Part shown: one piece after another, positions 1-6,520 of the stretch | Layout: each line of letters starts with the position of its first letter | Numbering within the stretch: the first letter of the stretch is position 1 | Source of the DNA: Anaerolineaceae bacterium UBA5224 | GTDB taxonomy: Bacteria; Chloroflexota; Anaerolineae; Anaerolineales; Anaerolineaceae | Assembly (NCBI GenBank): GCA_002409365.1 | Contig: DHUW01000034.1 | Location: forward strand, 1-7,648 | Reading direction: 5' to 3' | DNA: 7,648 bases | Program-made: the position numbers and the translations under genes | Notes under the pieces: model-generated | Told to the model about the DNA's origin: nothing | The model's input: only the letters and a program-made list of their open reading frames with translations | Database searches by the model: none

Positions 1-545
1 CCATCCAACCAGGAAACAGAAAAAGCATCCTGTTTCCTGCTCGTCTTTCGGTGATGGAATACGAACAAAACCGCCAGGACTCCAACCAGCATCATGAATG
101 CTTCGAAAATTCCTGCCCAATTGGGTAGTCCATGCGAGGTAGTTTTTGCCGTATCAAAAGCATCCACAATACTGAGCAACTGCGGCACCAGTGTTCCACG
201 GCTGACACCGATGATCAAGGCGGCTGCCATTATCCCGGCCAAAAAGCCCAGGGGGATACCAGACACACGGGATGACTTCTTGAAGAGCAAGACAATAAGC
301 AAAATTGAGAGCAGCAACGGTACCAACGCCAGCCAGGCTGAAGTTTGGGGAAAGGTACCAAGCGGATTGACGACCATTGGGATGATCACCTTCTGCACTA
401 ATACCAAAACGGTGAAACCCGCTGTCATCCCCACCAGGGTGTACATGGAGATTCCGAAAAGAAGGGTGTCTCCGAAGAGGTAGCCGAAGACCATCAGGCT
501 CAAAACCAAACCGGTCAACATAAGAAGCAGGTCGAGTGTGCTCAT
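1..545 (-). CDS. Polytopic membrane protein of unknown function, C-terminus cut by window edge
   Basis: The frame is open from an ATG at 545-543 to the window edge without a stop, giving 181 complete codons. The start overlaps the stop of the preceding gene as ATGA, and an AGGAG at 554-558 lies 8 nt upstream, so the start is well supported. The protein begins MSTLDLLLML. About five hydrophobic stretches can be seen, near residues 5-24, 29-57, 70-88, 97-115 and 146-164. A basic, probably cytoplasmic tail (HHRKTSRKQ) follows, so the true end is likely close beyond the edge. The first two segments are joined by a GD-containing turn and a glycine-rich second helix. From memory this resembles small membrane proteins next to DUF6754-like genes in Chloroflexota, but I cannot assign a named family. 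It is the last visible gene of the four-gene membrane module and is probably an integral subunit of whatever complex the module makes. Confidence 0.85.
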   Translation of the reverse strand, partial: MSTLDLLLMLTGLVLSLMVFGYLFGDTLLFGISMYTLVGMTAGFTVLVLVQKVIIPMVVNPLGTFPQTSAWLALVPLLLSILLIVLLFKKSSRVSGIPLGFLAGIMAAALIIGVSRGTLVPQLLSIVDAFDTAKTTSHGLPNWAGIFEAFMMLVGVLAVLFVFHHRKTSRKQDAFSVSWLD

Positions 546-2524
546 TGCTCAGGCTCCTCTGTCCGCTTTTGTGCATCCTCATCGGCTTTCATGATCATAC
601 CCAGCAGTAAAACCACGGTCATCAGGAGCATCCCTACCTGGAAGGCACGTTGATTAATGCTGAAAGCTCCGCCATCTGCGACGCCTGCCACCACCCCTTG
701 AAGTTGTCCTGAATCATAGTAAGCCAGCAAAATTGGCGCTGAGAAAGCGGTGGTGATAGCTGAGGTTTTCATTCGTGTGCGCCATGGGCTGACTTGTTCC
801 AGCCAGGTGCGCACAAAATCTGCCGAGTCACTCACCAAAATGACCTGATCAACACCGGCGAAGAGATCTGGATCGCCAGTAAAAGCCTGGTCCATCGGCA
901 GTTCACCCCAACTTGGTGACACCCTGATCCCTGAAGCCAAATAGCCCAGTATTCCCCCAGGAACGTATTCAAGAGGGTGTTGACTGACATCGAGAATGTT
1001 GCCCGCCAACCAGAGATTTTCCGGATTGGAGGTCACAATTCTTGGTTGATTACCTTTTTCTTTTAAGATCTCCAAAACCTTTTCGGCTAAAGGTTCGATA
1101 TCATGGCGGGTTGCTGCCAAGTAATCCAGAACGATCAAAACTGAGTCCTCGGGTGTGATAGCTTCCAGGTTTTTCGTGAAAGCTGCTGCAGGCATCACTG
1201 ATGGCAGCTCCATTGCCCCAGGCGATCCTATCAGAATCGCACCGAGCACACCCAAAATCAACAGCAAACCAAGCACCAGCCTGCCCAACTTCCCGGTCGA
1301 GGTGGTCTTATGCAGGACTGCGATGGTCCGGCGACCCTCCTGACTGATGATGTCAGAAAAAACCTTTGCCCGCTCACGCTGGGCTTTTAGCATAAGCAGA
1401 TCCGGTAAAACCGCTTCAGTTGAAGCCGGGACTTCTGCGAGTTCTGGCTTCTCATCTTCATCTTCAGGTTCTTCTGCAGTTTCTTGAGGACCATCCGCAT
1501 CTTTATCGACCGCACCAGGTTTTTCTTCTTCTGTTTCTTCCGGTTCTTCCTCGGCGGATGTTTCTTCAGGCGCACTGCCCTCTTCCGGATTCATGTCATC
1601 ATCAGTGGGGGTCTGCGCATCTTTAGTTTTTGAAACATCCAACTCTTGCGAGGTTTGCTCTTTTTCCGACTCAATGATTGGAGGTTGATCATCCTCAGGA
1701 ATGTTGTGGAAAAATTCGGGTTCAGGAGTTGTCTCATCCTCTTGATCAGGGCTGTTCTCTATTGGCTGATCCTGACCCGGTTCGAGTTCCCCATCAATCG
1801 GTTCAGCGGTGTTTATCTCGGTTGTAATTTCGTCTCCAGGCTTGTCGGACGTTTCCTCAGGTAAGCCTATCTCACGTCGCAGCAATTCCTGCAGTTCTTG
1901 TTCAGTCCATTCATCATCGAGGTCATCTTTTGTCGAAGAAGGTTTACTTTCCTCGATATCATCTTCTTGTTTTGGATGCAGTTCGCGTATTCTACGCAGC
2001 CACTCGGGATCACCATTCTCGTCAACCAGGTCCGACTCGATCCGGTGTGATCTTCTCACTTTTTCGCGTTCATTCTGCTCGCGGATGCGGCGCATGATCT
2101 CGTCAAAGGCTTCGTCTACTTGTTTGCGCCCTTCCTGTGTGCGCTGATCGTCCATCGCGATTGTGCCCTTTGCCAACTCGCCAGTCGCATCTTCCTCTTC
2201 CTTGGCGCGCTGTCGGATTCGTTCCAGCCAATCCGGATCGTACAGATGTGAATTATCCTGCTCATGAGCCTCCGCCAAACCTTCTGGTTCTTCATCTACA
2301 GGCTGGTCGGCATCTGCCAGCAAGGGGCTATTTTCCAGGGAGTTAAGGATCTCAGCTGATGTTACTACTTCATCCGGCTGTTCTTCAGCAGGAGTGGCTG
2401 CGGAGTCAAAACCTTCCAGCTCAAAAAGCCCTTCCAGTTCCTGACCACAGCGAATGCAGCGCAGGGTGAAGGCTGCGTTTTCCTGCCCGCAATTGGGACA
2501 GATCCTGAGGTCTTCATCACTCAT
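542..2524 (-). CDS. Zinc-ribbon / acidic-linker / membrane-anchored protein with C-terminal extracytoplasmic domain
   Basis: The protein is 660 residues from the ATG at 2524-2522. A TTG at 2542 would add six residues, but AGGAGG at 2531-2536, 6 nt before the ATG, decides for the shorter form. Residues 9-26 hold a CxxC...CxxC zinc ribbon (C9, C12, C23, C26). Residues 30-370 are very acidic and low in complexity, probably disordered. They contain a repeated motif, DPDWLERIR (96-104) and DPEWLRRIR (172-180), and helix-prone charged stretches. A basic stretch (about 398-415) precedes one membrane helix (about 413-433). Residues 450-625 look like an alpha/beta domain (VLIVLDYLA, QVILVSDSADF, SAPILLAYY), and a second helix at 628-645 ends in a charged tail. 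By the positive-inside rule the ribbon and linker are cytoplasmic and the alpha/beta domain is outside. The gene overlaps its upstream neighbour by 8 nt and its downstream one by 4 nt. Function is unknown; a sensor or scaffold role is only inference. Confidence 0.9.
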   Translation of the reverse strand: MSDEDLRICPNCGQENAAFTLRCIRCGQELEGLFELEGFDSAATPAEEQPDEVVTSAEILNSLENSPLLADADQPVDEEPEGLAEAHEQDNSHLYDPDWLERIRQRAKEEEDATGELAKGTIAMDDQRTQEGRKQVDEAFDEIMRRIREQNEREKVRRSHRIESDLVDENGDPEWLRRIRELHPKQEDDIEESKPSSTKDDLDDEWTEQELQELLRREIGLPEETSDKPGDEITTEINTAEPIDGELEPGQDQPIENSPDQEDETTPEPEFFHNIPEDDQPPIIESEKEQTSQELDVSKTKDAQTPTDDDMNPEEGSAPEETSAEEEPEETEEEKPGAVDKDADGPQETAEEPEDEDEKPELAEVPASTEAVLPDLLMLKAQRERAKVFSDIISQEGRRTIAVLHKTTSTGKLGRLVLGLLLILGVLGAILIGSPGAMELPSVMPAAAFTKNLEAITPEDSVLIVLDYLAATRHDIEPLAEKVLEILKEKGNQPRIVTSNPENLWLAGNILDVSQHPLEYVPGGILGYLASGIRVSPSWGELPMDQAFTGDPDLFAGVDQVILVSDSADFVRTWLEQVSPWRTRMKTSAITTAFSAPILLAYYDSGQLQGVVAGVADGGAFSINQRAFQVGMLLMTVVLLLGMIMKADEDAQKRTEEPEQ

Positions 2525-3128
2525 GCTCGACCTCCTGCCCAAATAAAACCCGCAGCGCCATCAACAGAGCACCCAGGGCGACACCGATCAGCAAACCGCG
2601 CGCGCCAACAACCGGCAGGCGCTGAATGACTGCGACCAACTTGCTCATCCCAGGGTTGCCTTCAAAGTTCAGAAAACCCAGGTTCAGGAAGAGAAAAACC
2701 AATGCGCTTATTCCGAAAGTCACGGTCAAAATCGACCAACCCCGCACCCGGAAAATCTTGACTGCGGCGCTCATTAACACCAGGGCAATCAATGCCATCA
2801 CTGCGTTTTCGAGCGGCATCAAGACCGTGCGGATCCCTGCCAAATATACCGGGTCATCCACTCCTAGATACCAACCCAGCCCCAAAGTAATGAAGAAAGC
2901 AATAACCAGCACGATGCTATAGAGGAAGCCTTTTCGCCCTTTGATGATGAAGTGGATATGCGTAACCAACAGGCTGGCAATCGCGATCAGTAAAGCCACA
3001 CTGGAAATGATGATTGCCCAATTGAGCACCAAACCGAGATAAGGAGCAGTGTAAGGCTGGAAAAAGAAGGCAGCCAGCATTACGAATCCCGAAATTGCTG
3101 CTACAACCAACGGTGTGCGCTGTTTCAC
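2517..3128 (-). CDS. Six-helix integral membrane protein of unknown function
   Basis: The protein is 203 residues from a GTG at 3128-3126, with GGAG at 3136-3139 placed 7 nt upstream. The GTG overlaps the previous stop codon as GTGA. Six hydrophobic segments are visible near residues 7-24, 33-55, 68-88, 102-123, 131-152 and 176-194. Basic loops (IIKGRKG at 61-67, KIFRVRG at 124-130) suggest their cytoplasmic side. The loop DDPVYLAGIR (91-100) and a conserved-looking LENAVMALIAL segment mark the centre. No catalytic or transport motif is evident. The gene lies between the DUF6754-like gene and the zinc-ribbon gene with overlaps at both ends, so it is probably made in fixed ratio with them and may form the membrane core of the same complex. 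I do not recognise a named family. Confidence 0.88.
   Translation of the reverse strand: MKQRTPLVVAAISGFVMLAAFFFQPYTAPYLGLVLNWAIIISSVALLIAIASLLVTHIHFIIKGRKGFLYSIVLVIAFFITLGLGWYLGVDDPVYLAGIRTVLMPLENAVMALIALVLMSAAVKIFRVRGWSILTVTFGISALVFLFLNLGFLNFEGNPGMSKLVAVIQRLPVVGARGLLIGVALGALLMALRVLFGQEVEHE
2531..2536 (-). promoter_or_regulatory. Ribosome binding site deciding the zinc-ribbon protein start
   Basis: AGGAGG on the minus strand lies 6 nt before the ATG at 2524-2522, a textbook spacing. It is inside the 3' end of the upstream six-helix gene. It argues against the TTG at 2542 and makes the two genes overlap by exactly 8 nt. Confidence 0.75.
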
Positions 3129-3886
3129 GGCAAAACTCCGATCAGCTTCAACAATGCTGCCACAATCAGAGCAATTGCCAAGATGATACGAAGCCAGTTC
3201 ATCGTCTTGGCTTGATTTTGATAAGCATGTTGGTTAACCTTGCCGATCGAAGGCAGGTAGTAATCTTCACCCAAGGTAACCATCGACCCTGAAGCAAAGA
3301 AAGCTGCCTGCGCTCCAAGGGAACTCGTAGCGGCAACCAGGGGTAACTCCTGGCGTTCTGCCAGGTCGCCGATAAGCATATGTTCCGGCCGCAAGGTTCC
3401 GGTTAAGATCAAGCCAGCATTGTCTTTACGGGCAAGTTCGGGCAGTAACCCTGCCATCCAGGCGATCGAGTTTATGCCGCTCAATTCGCTGTGGTCAGAG
3501 CGAAAAAGTTCTGTCGCCATGGCATTTTCATATGCTCCATGGACCACTAATTGGCTAATCGAAGCCAGGGCGCCTTCACCGCTGAAGGTGCGCGTGGGCC
3601 GGTCATTAAATACTGAGCGGCTCAGCAAGATTCGTTCAATAAAGATACCAACAGTGTCACCCATGGTGGAGTTCTGACCAGAAAAACCTTCCCCATTACC
3701 AAGAAGAAGCGCTTTACCTTCTTCTGAAGAGCGATGCATGAGCGCTTCCACGCCGTCATAAGCAGGCACATTTTCTAAAAGTTCAGCGCCTGGTTTTCTG
3801 TTTGTCAGCCAAACCAGCGCCATCACAATGACCACCACCCCAACAAGAATAGCCGCGATTAGGTCGCCAGGGCTGATAGGAGACAT
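3125..3886 (-). CDS. DUF6754-like membrane protein (TM-soluble-TM)
   Basis: The protein is 253 residues from an ATG at 3886-3884, with GGGAG about 8 nt upstream. One membrane helix lies at about 8-28 and another at 229-250. Between them is a glycine- and alanine-rich soluble domain with segments such as ALLLGNGEGF (59-68), ERILLSRSVF (84-93), LVVHGAYENAM (113-123), AGLILTGTLRPEHMLIGDLAERQ (157-179) and a late FFASGSMVTLGEDYY (196-210). This order resembles the DUF6754 family as I remember it; the call is from pattern memory and could be wrong. The residues LTNRKPG just after the first helix are basic, which favours a cytoplasmic soluble domain. No nucleotide-binding loop or catalytic set can be named. 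It is the first confident gene of the overlapping membrane module and shares four bases with the next gene. Confidence 0.85.
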   Translation of the reverse strand: MSPISPGDLIAAILVGVVVIVMALVWLTNRKPGAELLENVPAYDGVEALMHRSSEEGKALLLGNGEGFSGQNSTMGDTVGIFIERILLSRSVFNDRPTRTFSGEGALASISQLVVHGAYENAMATELFRSDHSELSGINSIAWMAGLLPELARKDNAGLILTGTLRPEHMLIGDLAERQELPLVAATSSLGAQAAFFASGSMVTLGEDYYLPSIGKVNQHAYQNQAKTMNWLRIILAIALIVAALLKLIGVLP

Positions 3887-4020
3887 CAGGACTGCTCCCT
3901 CAAGAAAATTGGAAATTTAGGCAGAGACTGGATTTCCTGCATTTGTTGAGCCATGCAAAATGCAAGGGTAAGTGGTCGATTTGTATGCAAAAAGAGGTCG
4001 GCAGGAGGCTCTACTTTCAT
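3886..4020 (-). CDS. Possible 44-residue leader peptide (doubtful)
   Basis: An ATG at 4020-4018 opens 44 codons (MKVEPPADLF...IFLREQS) ending in a TGA that shares its A with the ATG of the DUF6754-like gene (TGATG). No Shine-Dalgarno sequence precedes it. However, a good extended -10 element puts the predicted transcription start on the A of this ATG, so it could be translated leaderless and coupled to the next gene. The composition is not clearly that of a membrane or secreted peptide, and I recognise no family. An earlier in-frame ATG at 4077 lies upstream of the promoter and is unlikely to be used. The alternative is that 4020-3887 is simply an untranslated leader. Confidence 0.25.
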   Translation of the reverse strand: MKVEPPADLFLHTNRPLTLAFCMAQQMQEIQSLPKFPIFLREQS

Positions 4021-4026
4021 GGATAA

Positions 4027-4057
4027 AGTATAGCATAATCGAAGCCTGGTTTGTCGT
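4027..4057 (-). promoter_or_regulatory. Extended -10 promoter for the membrane-protein operon
   Basis: On the minus strand TGCTATACT (4035-4027) matches the extended -10 pattern TGnTATAAT with one mismatch in the hexamer. A weak -35 candidate ACGACA lies at 4057-4052 with a 19-nt spacer, longer than ideal; an extended -10 can compensate for this. The predicted start is near 4020. This is the only good promoter seen between lpdA and the membrane module, and it points into that module. Confidence 0.5.
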
Positions 4058-4094
4058 CCTGGAGCATCCGGGACCATGCTTTCATCCGCACACG

Positions 4095-4139
4095 GAGGTG
4101 GGTCAAAGGCTTCCGTTACAAAGCCTTTCCAACCACCTC
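4095..4139. repeat. Long imperfect inverted repeat after lpdA
   Basis: The outer arms GAGGTGG (4095-4101) and CCACCTC (4133-4139) and the inner arms AAAGGCTT (4105-4112) and AAGCCTTT (4121-4128) are each perfectly complementary. They are separated by a small internal loop (3 and 4 nt) and an 8-nt terminal loop. The element lies about 30 nt past the lpdA stop codon. Neither strand has a T-run after the stem, so it is not a standard intrinsic terminator. It may stabilise the lpdA mRNA 3' end, help end transcription with other factors, or be a protein-binding site or small dispersed repeat. Confidence 0.6.
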
Positions 4140-4170
4140 ATTCCACCCTCACCTCAGGATGCCAGATTAA

Positions 4171-5568
4171 CTAACTATGAATCGAATGACCCAGGGCACT
4201 TTCCGCGGCTTCCATAATTGCCTCTGATAGTGTCGGGTGGATATGCACCGCGTTGGCAACTTCTTCAATTGTCAGTTCGTTTGCCTGCGCCAGCACCAGC
4301 TCAGGCAGCAGCTCCGAAACTTCGGGTCCGACCAATGTCGCGCCCAAAATTTCGCCGTATTTGGCATCGGTGATCACTTTCGCGAACCCCGTGCCTTTGC
4401 CCAGACCGAGCGCTTTTCCGTTGGCGATGAAGTTGAAGCGACCGACCTTAACCTCTAAGCCGGCTTCTTTTGCCTGGGCTTCTGTGTAGCCGAACGACGC
4501 CACCTGCGGGTCCGAAAAGGTCGCCCGGGGGATCATGCGGTAATCCAGCTTGCGTTCTTCCAGCCCGGCAATATTCTCGGCACAGATTTGCCCCTGGGCT
4601 GAAGCAGTATGGGCGAGTAAAAGTTTTCCGGTTACATCACCAACCGCCCAAATTCCGGGTACATTGGTTGCCATGCGATCATCAATCTGTACAAACCCGC
4701 GTTTGTCCAGCGCCACGCCTGCTTCTTCCAGCCCAATCCCCTGGGTATTAGGTTTGAAACCAATTGCCACCAGGGTGATCTCTGCTTCAAGACGCTCTTC
4801 GCCCTTTTCACCTTCCACCACCACTGTTGTGCCAGTGTCGGTTTTCGTAACAGACTTAACCTTTGTTCCTGCCAAAACCTTCACGCCACGTTTCTTAAAT
4901 GCTTTAGCCAATTCTGCCGCAGCTTCCTCGTCTTCATTCGGCAGAATGTGAGGGAGCATTTCAACGATGGTCACCTCCACGCCATAACCGCTCCAGATGG
5001 TGGCAAACTCGACGCCAATTGCGCCGCCGCCAATGACCACAGCCGACTTAGGCAACTTTTCGAGCATGATCGCGTGCGAATAATCGAGCAATTTTTCCCC
5101 GTCAGGTTCCATCCCCGGCACCACGGTCGCGTGCGCGCCGGTCGAAATGATAATGTCTTTGCCTTCGACCTCTTCTCCTCCGCCCGCGTTCAGCTCGACC
5201 CAAATTTTGCCTGCTCCAGTCAGTTTGGCAGCGCCCTCAATTACTTCAATGTTGTTTTTCTTCATTAAAAAGGCGACACCTTTGGTGAGGCGCTGGCTCA
5301 CTTGCCGGCTGCGTTTGAAGGCAGCAGAATAATCCAACTCAAGGTTGTCAAAGCTGATCCCGTAGGTTTTGGCATCATTGCGTAAGGTTTGGGCGAGCTC
5401 AGCGTTGTGCAGCAAGGCTTTTGAAGGGATACAACCTTCATTCAAGCACACCCCACCCAGCCATTTTTTATCAATAATGGCGGTTTTCAAACCCAGTTGC
5501 GAAGCCCTGATGGCAGCCACATATCCGCCTGGTCCGGCACCGATCACGACGACATCAAATTGTTTCAT
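4171..5568 (-). CDS. lpdA: Dihydrolipoyl dehydrogenase (E3 / L-protein)
   Basis: This FAD enzyme reoxidises protein-bound dihydrolipoamide with NAD+ for 2-oxo acid dehydrogenase complexes or the glycine cleavage system; the window does not show which. It has 465 residues, the usual family length. The FAD loop GAGPGG is at 10-15. The redox-active disulfide is C41 and C46 in GGVCLNEGCIPSK. The NAD-binding loop GGGAIG is at 180-185, the second FAD motif AVGDVTG at 308-314, and the C-terminal dimerisation domain carries the catalytic pair H444 and E449 in HIHPTLSE. All key residues are present. Starting at the ATG at 5583 would add five residues, but GAGGAG (5573-5578) sits just before the ATG at 5568, so the shorter form is preferred. 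The gene follows the pirin gene after 22 nt, probably in one transcript. No E1, E2 or H-protein gene is visible. Confidence 0.97.
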   Translation of the reverse strand: MKQFDVVVIGAGPGGYVAAIRASQLGLKTAIIDKKWLGGVCLNEGCIPSKALLHNAELAQTLRNDAKTYGISFDNLELDYSAAFKRSRQVSQRLTKGVAFLMKKNNIEVIEGAAKLTGAGKIWVELNAGGGEEVEGKDIIISTGAHATVVPGMEPDGEKLLDYSHAIMLEKLPKSAVVIGGGAIGVEFATIWSGYGVEVTIVEMLPHILPNEDEEAAAELAKAFKKRGVKVLAGTKVKSVTKTDTGTTVVVEGEKGEERLEAEITLVAIGFKPNTQGIGLEEAGVALDKRGFVQIDDRMATNVPGIWAVGDVTGKLLLAHTASAQGQICAENIAGLEERKLDYRMIPRATFSDPQVASFGYTEAQAKEAGLEVKVGRFNFIANGKALGLGKGTGFAKVITDAKYGEILGATLVGPEVSELLPELVLAQANELTIEEVANAVHIHPTLSEAIMEAAESALGHSIHS

Positions 5569-5572
5569 ATCT

Positions 5573-5578
5573 CTCCTC
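5573..5578 (-). promoter_or_regulatory. Ribosome binding site deciding the lpdA start
   Basis: GAGGAG on the minus strand lies 4 nt before the ATG at 5568-5566. The competing upstream ATG at 5583-5581 has only a GGAAG directly abutting it, and choosing it would place this site inside the coding region. Confidence 0.6.
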
Positions 5579-5590
5579 TGCATCTTCCAA

Positions 5591-6421
5591 TTATTTGATA
5601 AAAGTACCTGCTCGCAACTCGCTAAAAGCTTGCCGCAATTCTTCCTGAGTGTTCATTACAATCGGTCCACCCCATGCTACAGGTTCGTGCAGAGCAGGTG
5701 CGCTGGCGAGAATAAAGCGCAGTATCTTCCCGGGTAGAGCACTCACTTCCACACTATTGCCGTCCGTTAATAACAACGCGGTTTTTTCCGCAAAAATTTC
5801 ATCGTCCACCATGGCATCGCCCAATAACGTGAAAATGAAGACGGTTTCCTCTTCTTTGACCGGGATTTCAATGGACTGCCCTTCCTTCAAGTTCACATCC
5901 AGCAAAGTTGCCTGGATATGATGCGGCCTGGCACCCTCTACGCCCTCGTAGGAACCGGATATAACACGTACTGTAGCGCATGCATTCTCAGCGACACCCA
6001 CATCTTCTGGACGGATATCAAAATACTTTGGCTCGGTCATTTTTTCAGCCGCTGGTAGGTTGAGCCACAATTGCAGCCCGAGCAGACGCTCGGTTGCCTG
6101 TGGCATTTCCTGGTGCAGAATACCACTGCCGGCAGTCATCCATTGGCTGGCGCCTGGGATGATCATGCCCTCGTTGCCCAGGCTATCTTCGTGGGCAATC
6201 TCGCCCTCCACCAGGTAGGTGATGGTCTCAATCCCACGGTGAGGATGCATGGGAAATCCGCGAACATAGTCAGGCGGGTTGGTGGAATCAAAAGAATCCA
6301 GCATCAGGAACGGGTCAAATTCTTCGACCGTGTTCCCGCCCAATACACGGGTCAATTTCACTCCCGCACCATCCACGGCAGGAACTCCTCTCACAACCCG
6401 CGCAATTTTTCTAATTTTCAT
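5591..6421 (-). CDS. Pirin family bicupin protein
   Basis: The protein has 276 residues. The N-terminal cupin carries the pirin metal site: H59 and H61 in FPMHPHRGIETITYL, and H103 and E105 in SGILHQEMPQ, matching the His-His-His-Glu iron ligands of the family. The C-terminal cupin ends with the family-typical GGPIVMNTQEELRQAFSELRAG. Known family activities include quercetin 2,3-dioxygenase for some members and protein partner binding for others. In Serratia marcescens pirin was reported to interact with pyruvate dehydrogenase E1. The substrate here is unknown. The ATG at 6421-6419 has a GAAAGG about 9 nt upstream. Downstream, lpdA follows after 22 nt, so a shared transcript and a link with pyruvate or 2-oxo acid oxidation are plausible. 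All four metal ligands are intact. Confidence 0.93.
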   Translation of the reverse strand: MKIRKIARVVRGVPAVDGAGVKLTRVLGGNTVEEFDPFLMLDSFDSTNPPDYVRGFPMHPHRGIETITYLVEGEIAHEDSLGNEGMIIPGASQWMTAGSGILHQEMPQATERLLGLQLWLNLPAAEKMTEPKYFDIRPEDVGVAENACATVRVISGSYEGVEGARPHHIQATLLDVNLKEGQSIEIPVKEEETVFIFTLLGDAMVDDEIFAEKTALLLTDGNSVEVSALPGKILRFILASAPALHEPVAWGGPIVMNTQEELRQAFSELRAGTFIK

Positions 6422-6451
6422 TCTTTAAAACCTTTCTTAATCCATTGGTAG

Positions 6452-6486
6452 GGAACGTGGTTTGTCCCGTTCCAACTGTCCGTTGG
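6452..6486. repeat. Two overlapping small hairpins between dCMP deaminase and pirin genes
   Basis: GGAACG (6452-6457) pairs with CGTTCC (6468-6473) across a 10-nt loop. CCAAC (6472-6476) pairs with GTTGG (6482-6486) across a 5-nt loop. The two stems share bases 6472-6473, so they could compete. No T-run follows on the minus strand. The rest of the 99-bp gap shows no clear promoter. Confidence 0.35.
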
Positions 6487-6520
6487 GGACGACTGCCACG
6501 CCTTCCCGGCTCGACTTTAC

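Noticed and set aside
94..483. 129-codon plus-strand frame
   Set aside because: It is antisense to the partial membrane gene, with no family resemblance and no convincing ribosome binding site.
154..582. 142-codon minus-strand frame overlapping the first membrane gene
   Set aside because: It is out of frame with the partial membrane protein at 1-545, which has a coupled start, a ribosome binding site and clear membrane helices. The alternative frame gives a histidine/proline/arginine-rich protein without a recognisable pattern.
1387..1575. 62-codon lysine-rich minus-strand frame
   Set aside because: It is a shifted reading of the GAA/GAG-rich acidic linker of the 660-residue protein; the lysine runs are an artefact of the codon bias.
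2525..2542. TTG start for the zinc-ribbon protein
   Set aside because: A strong AGGAGG lies between this TTG and the ATG at 2524 with ideal spacing to the ATG.
4095..4139. Intrinsic terminator for lpdA
   Set aside because: The stem is strong but neither strand has a T-run directly after it, so I list it only as an inverted repeat.
3972..4217. 81-codon plus-strand frame across the lpdA-module gap
   Set aside because: It runs antisense through the promoter, the inverted repeat and the end of lpdA, and looks like random composition.
4948..5268. 106-codon plus-strand frame inside lpdA
   Set aside because: It is an antisense shadow of a gene with complete, confidently recognised catalytic motifs.
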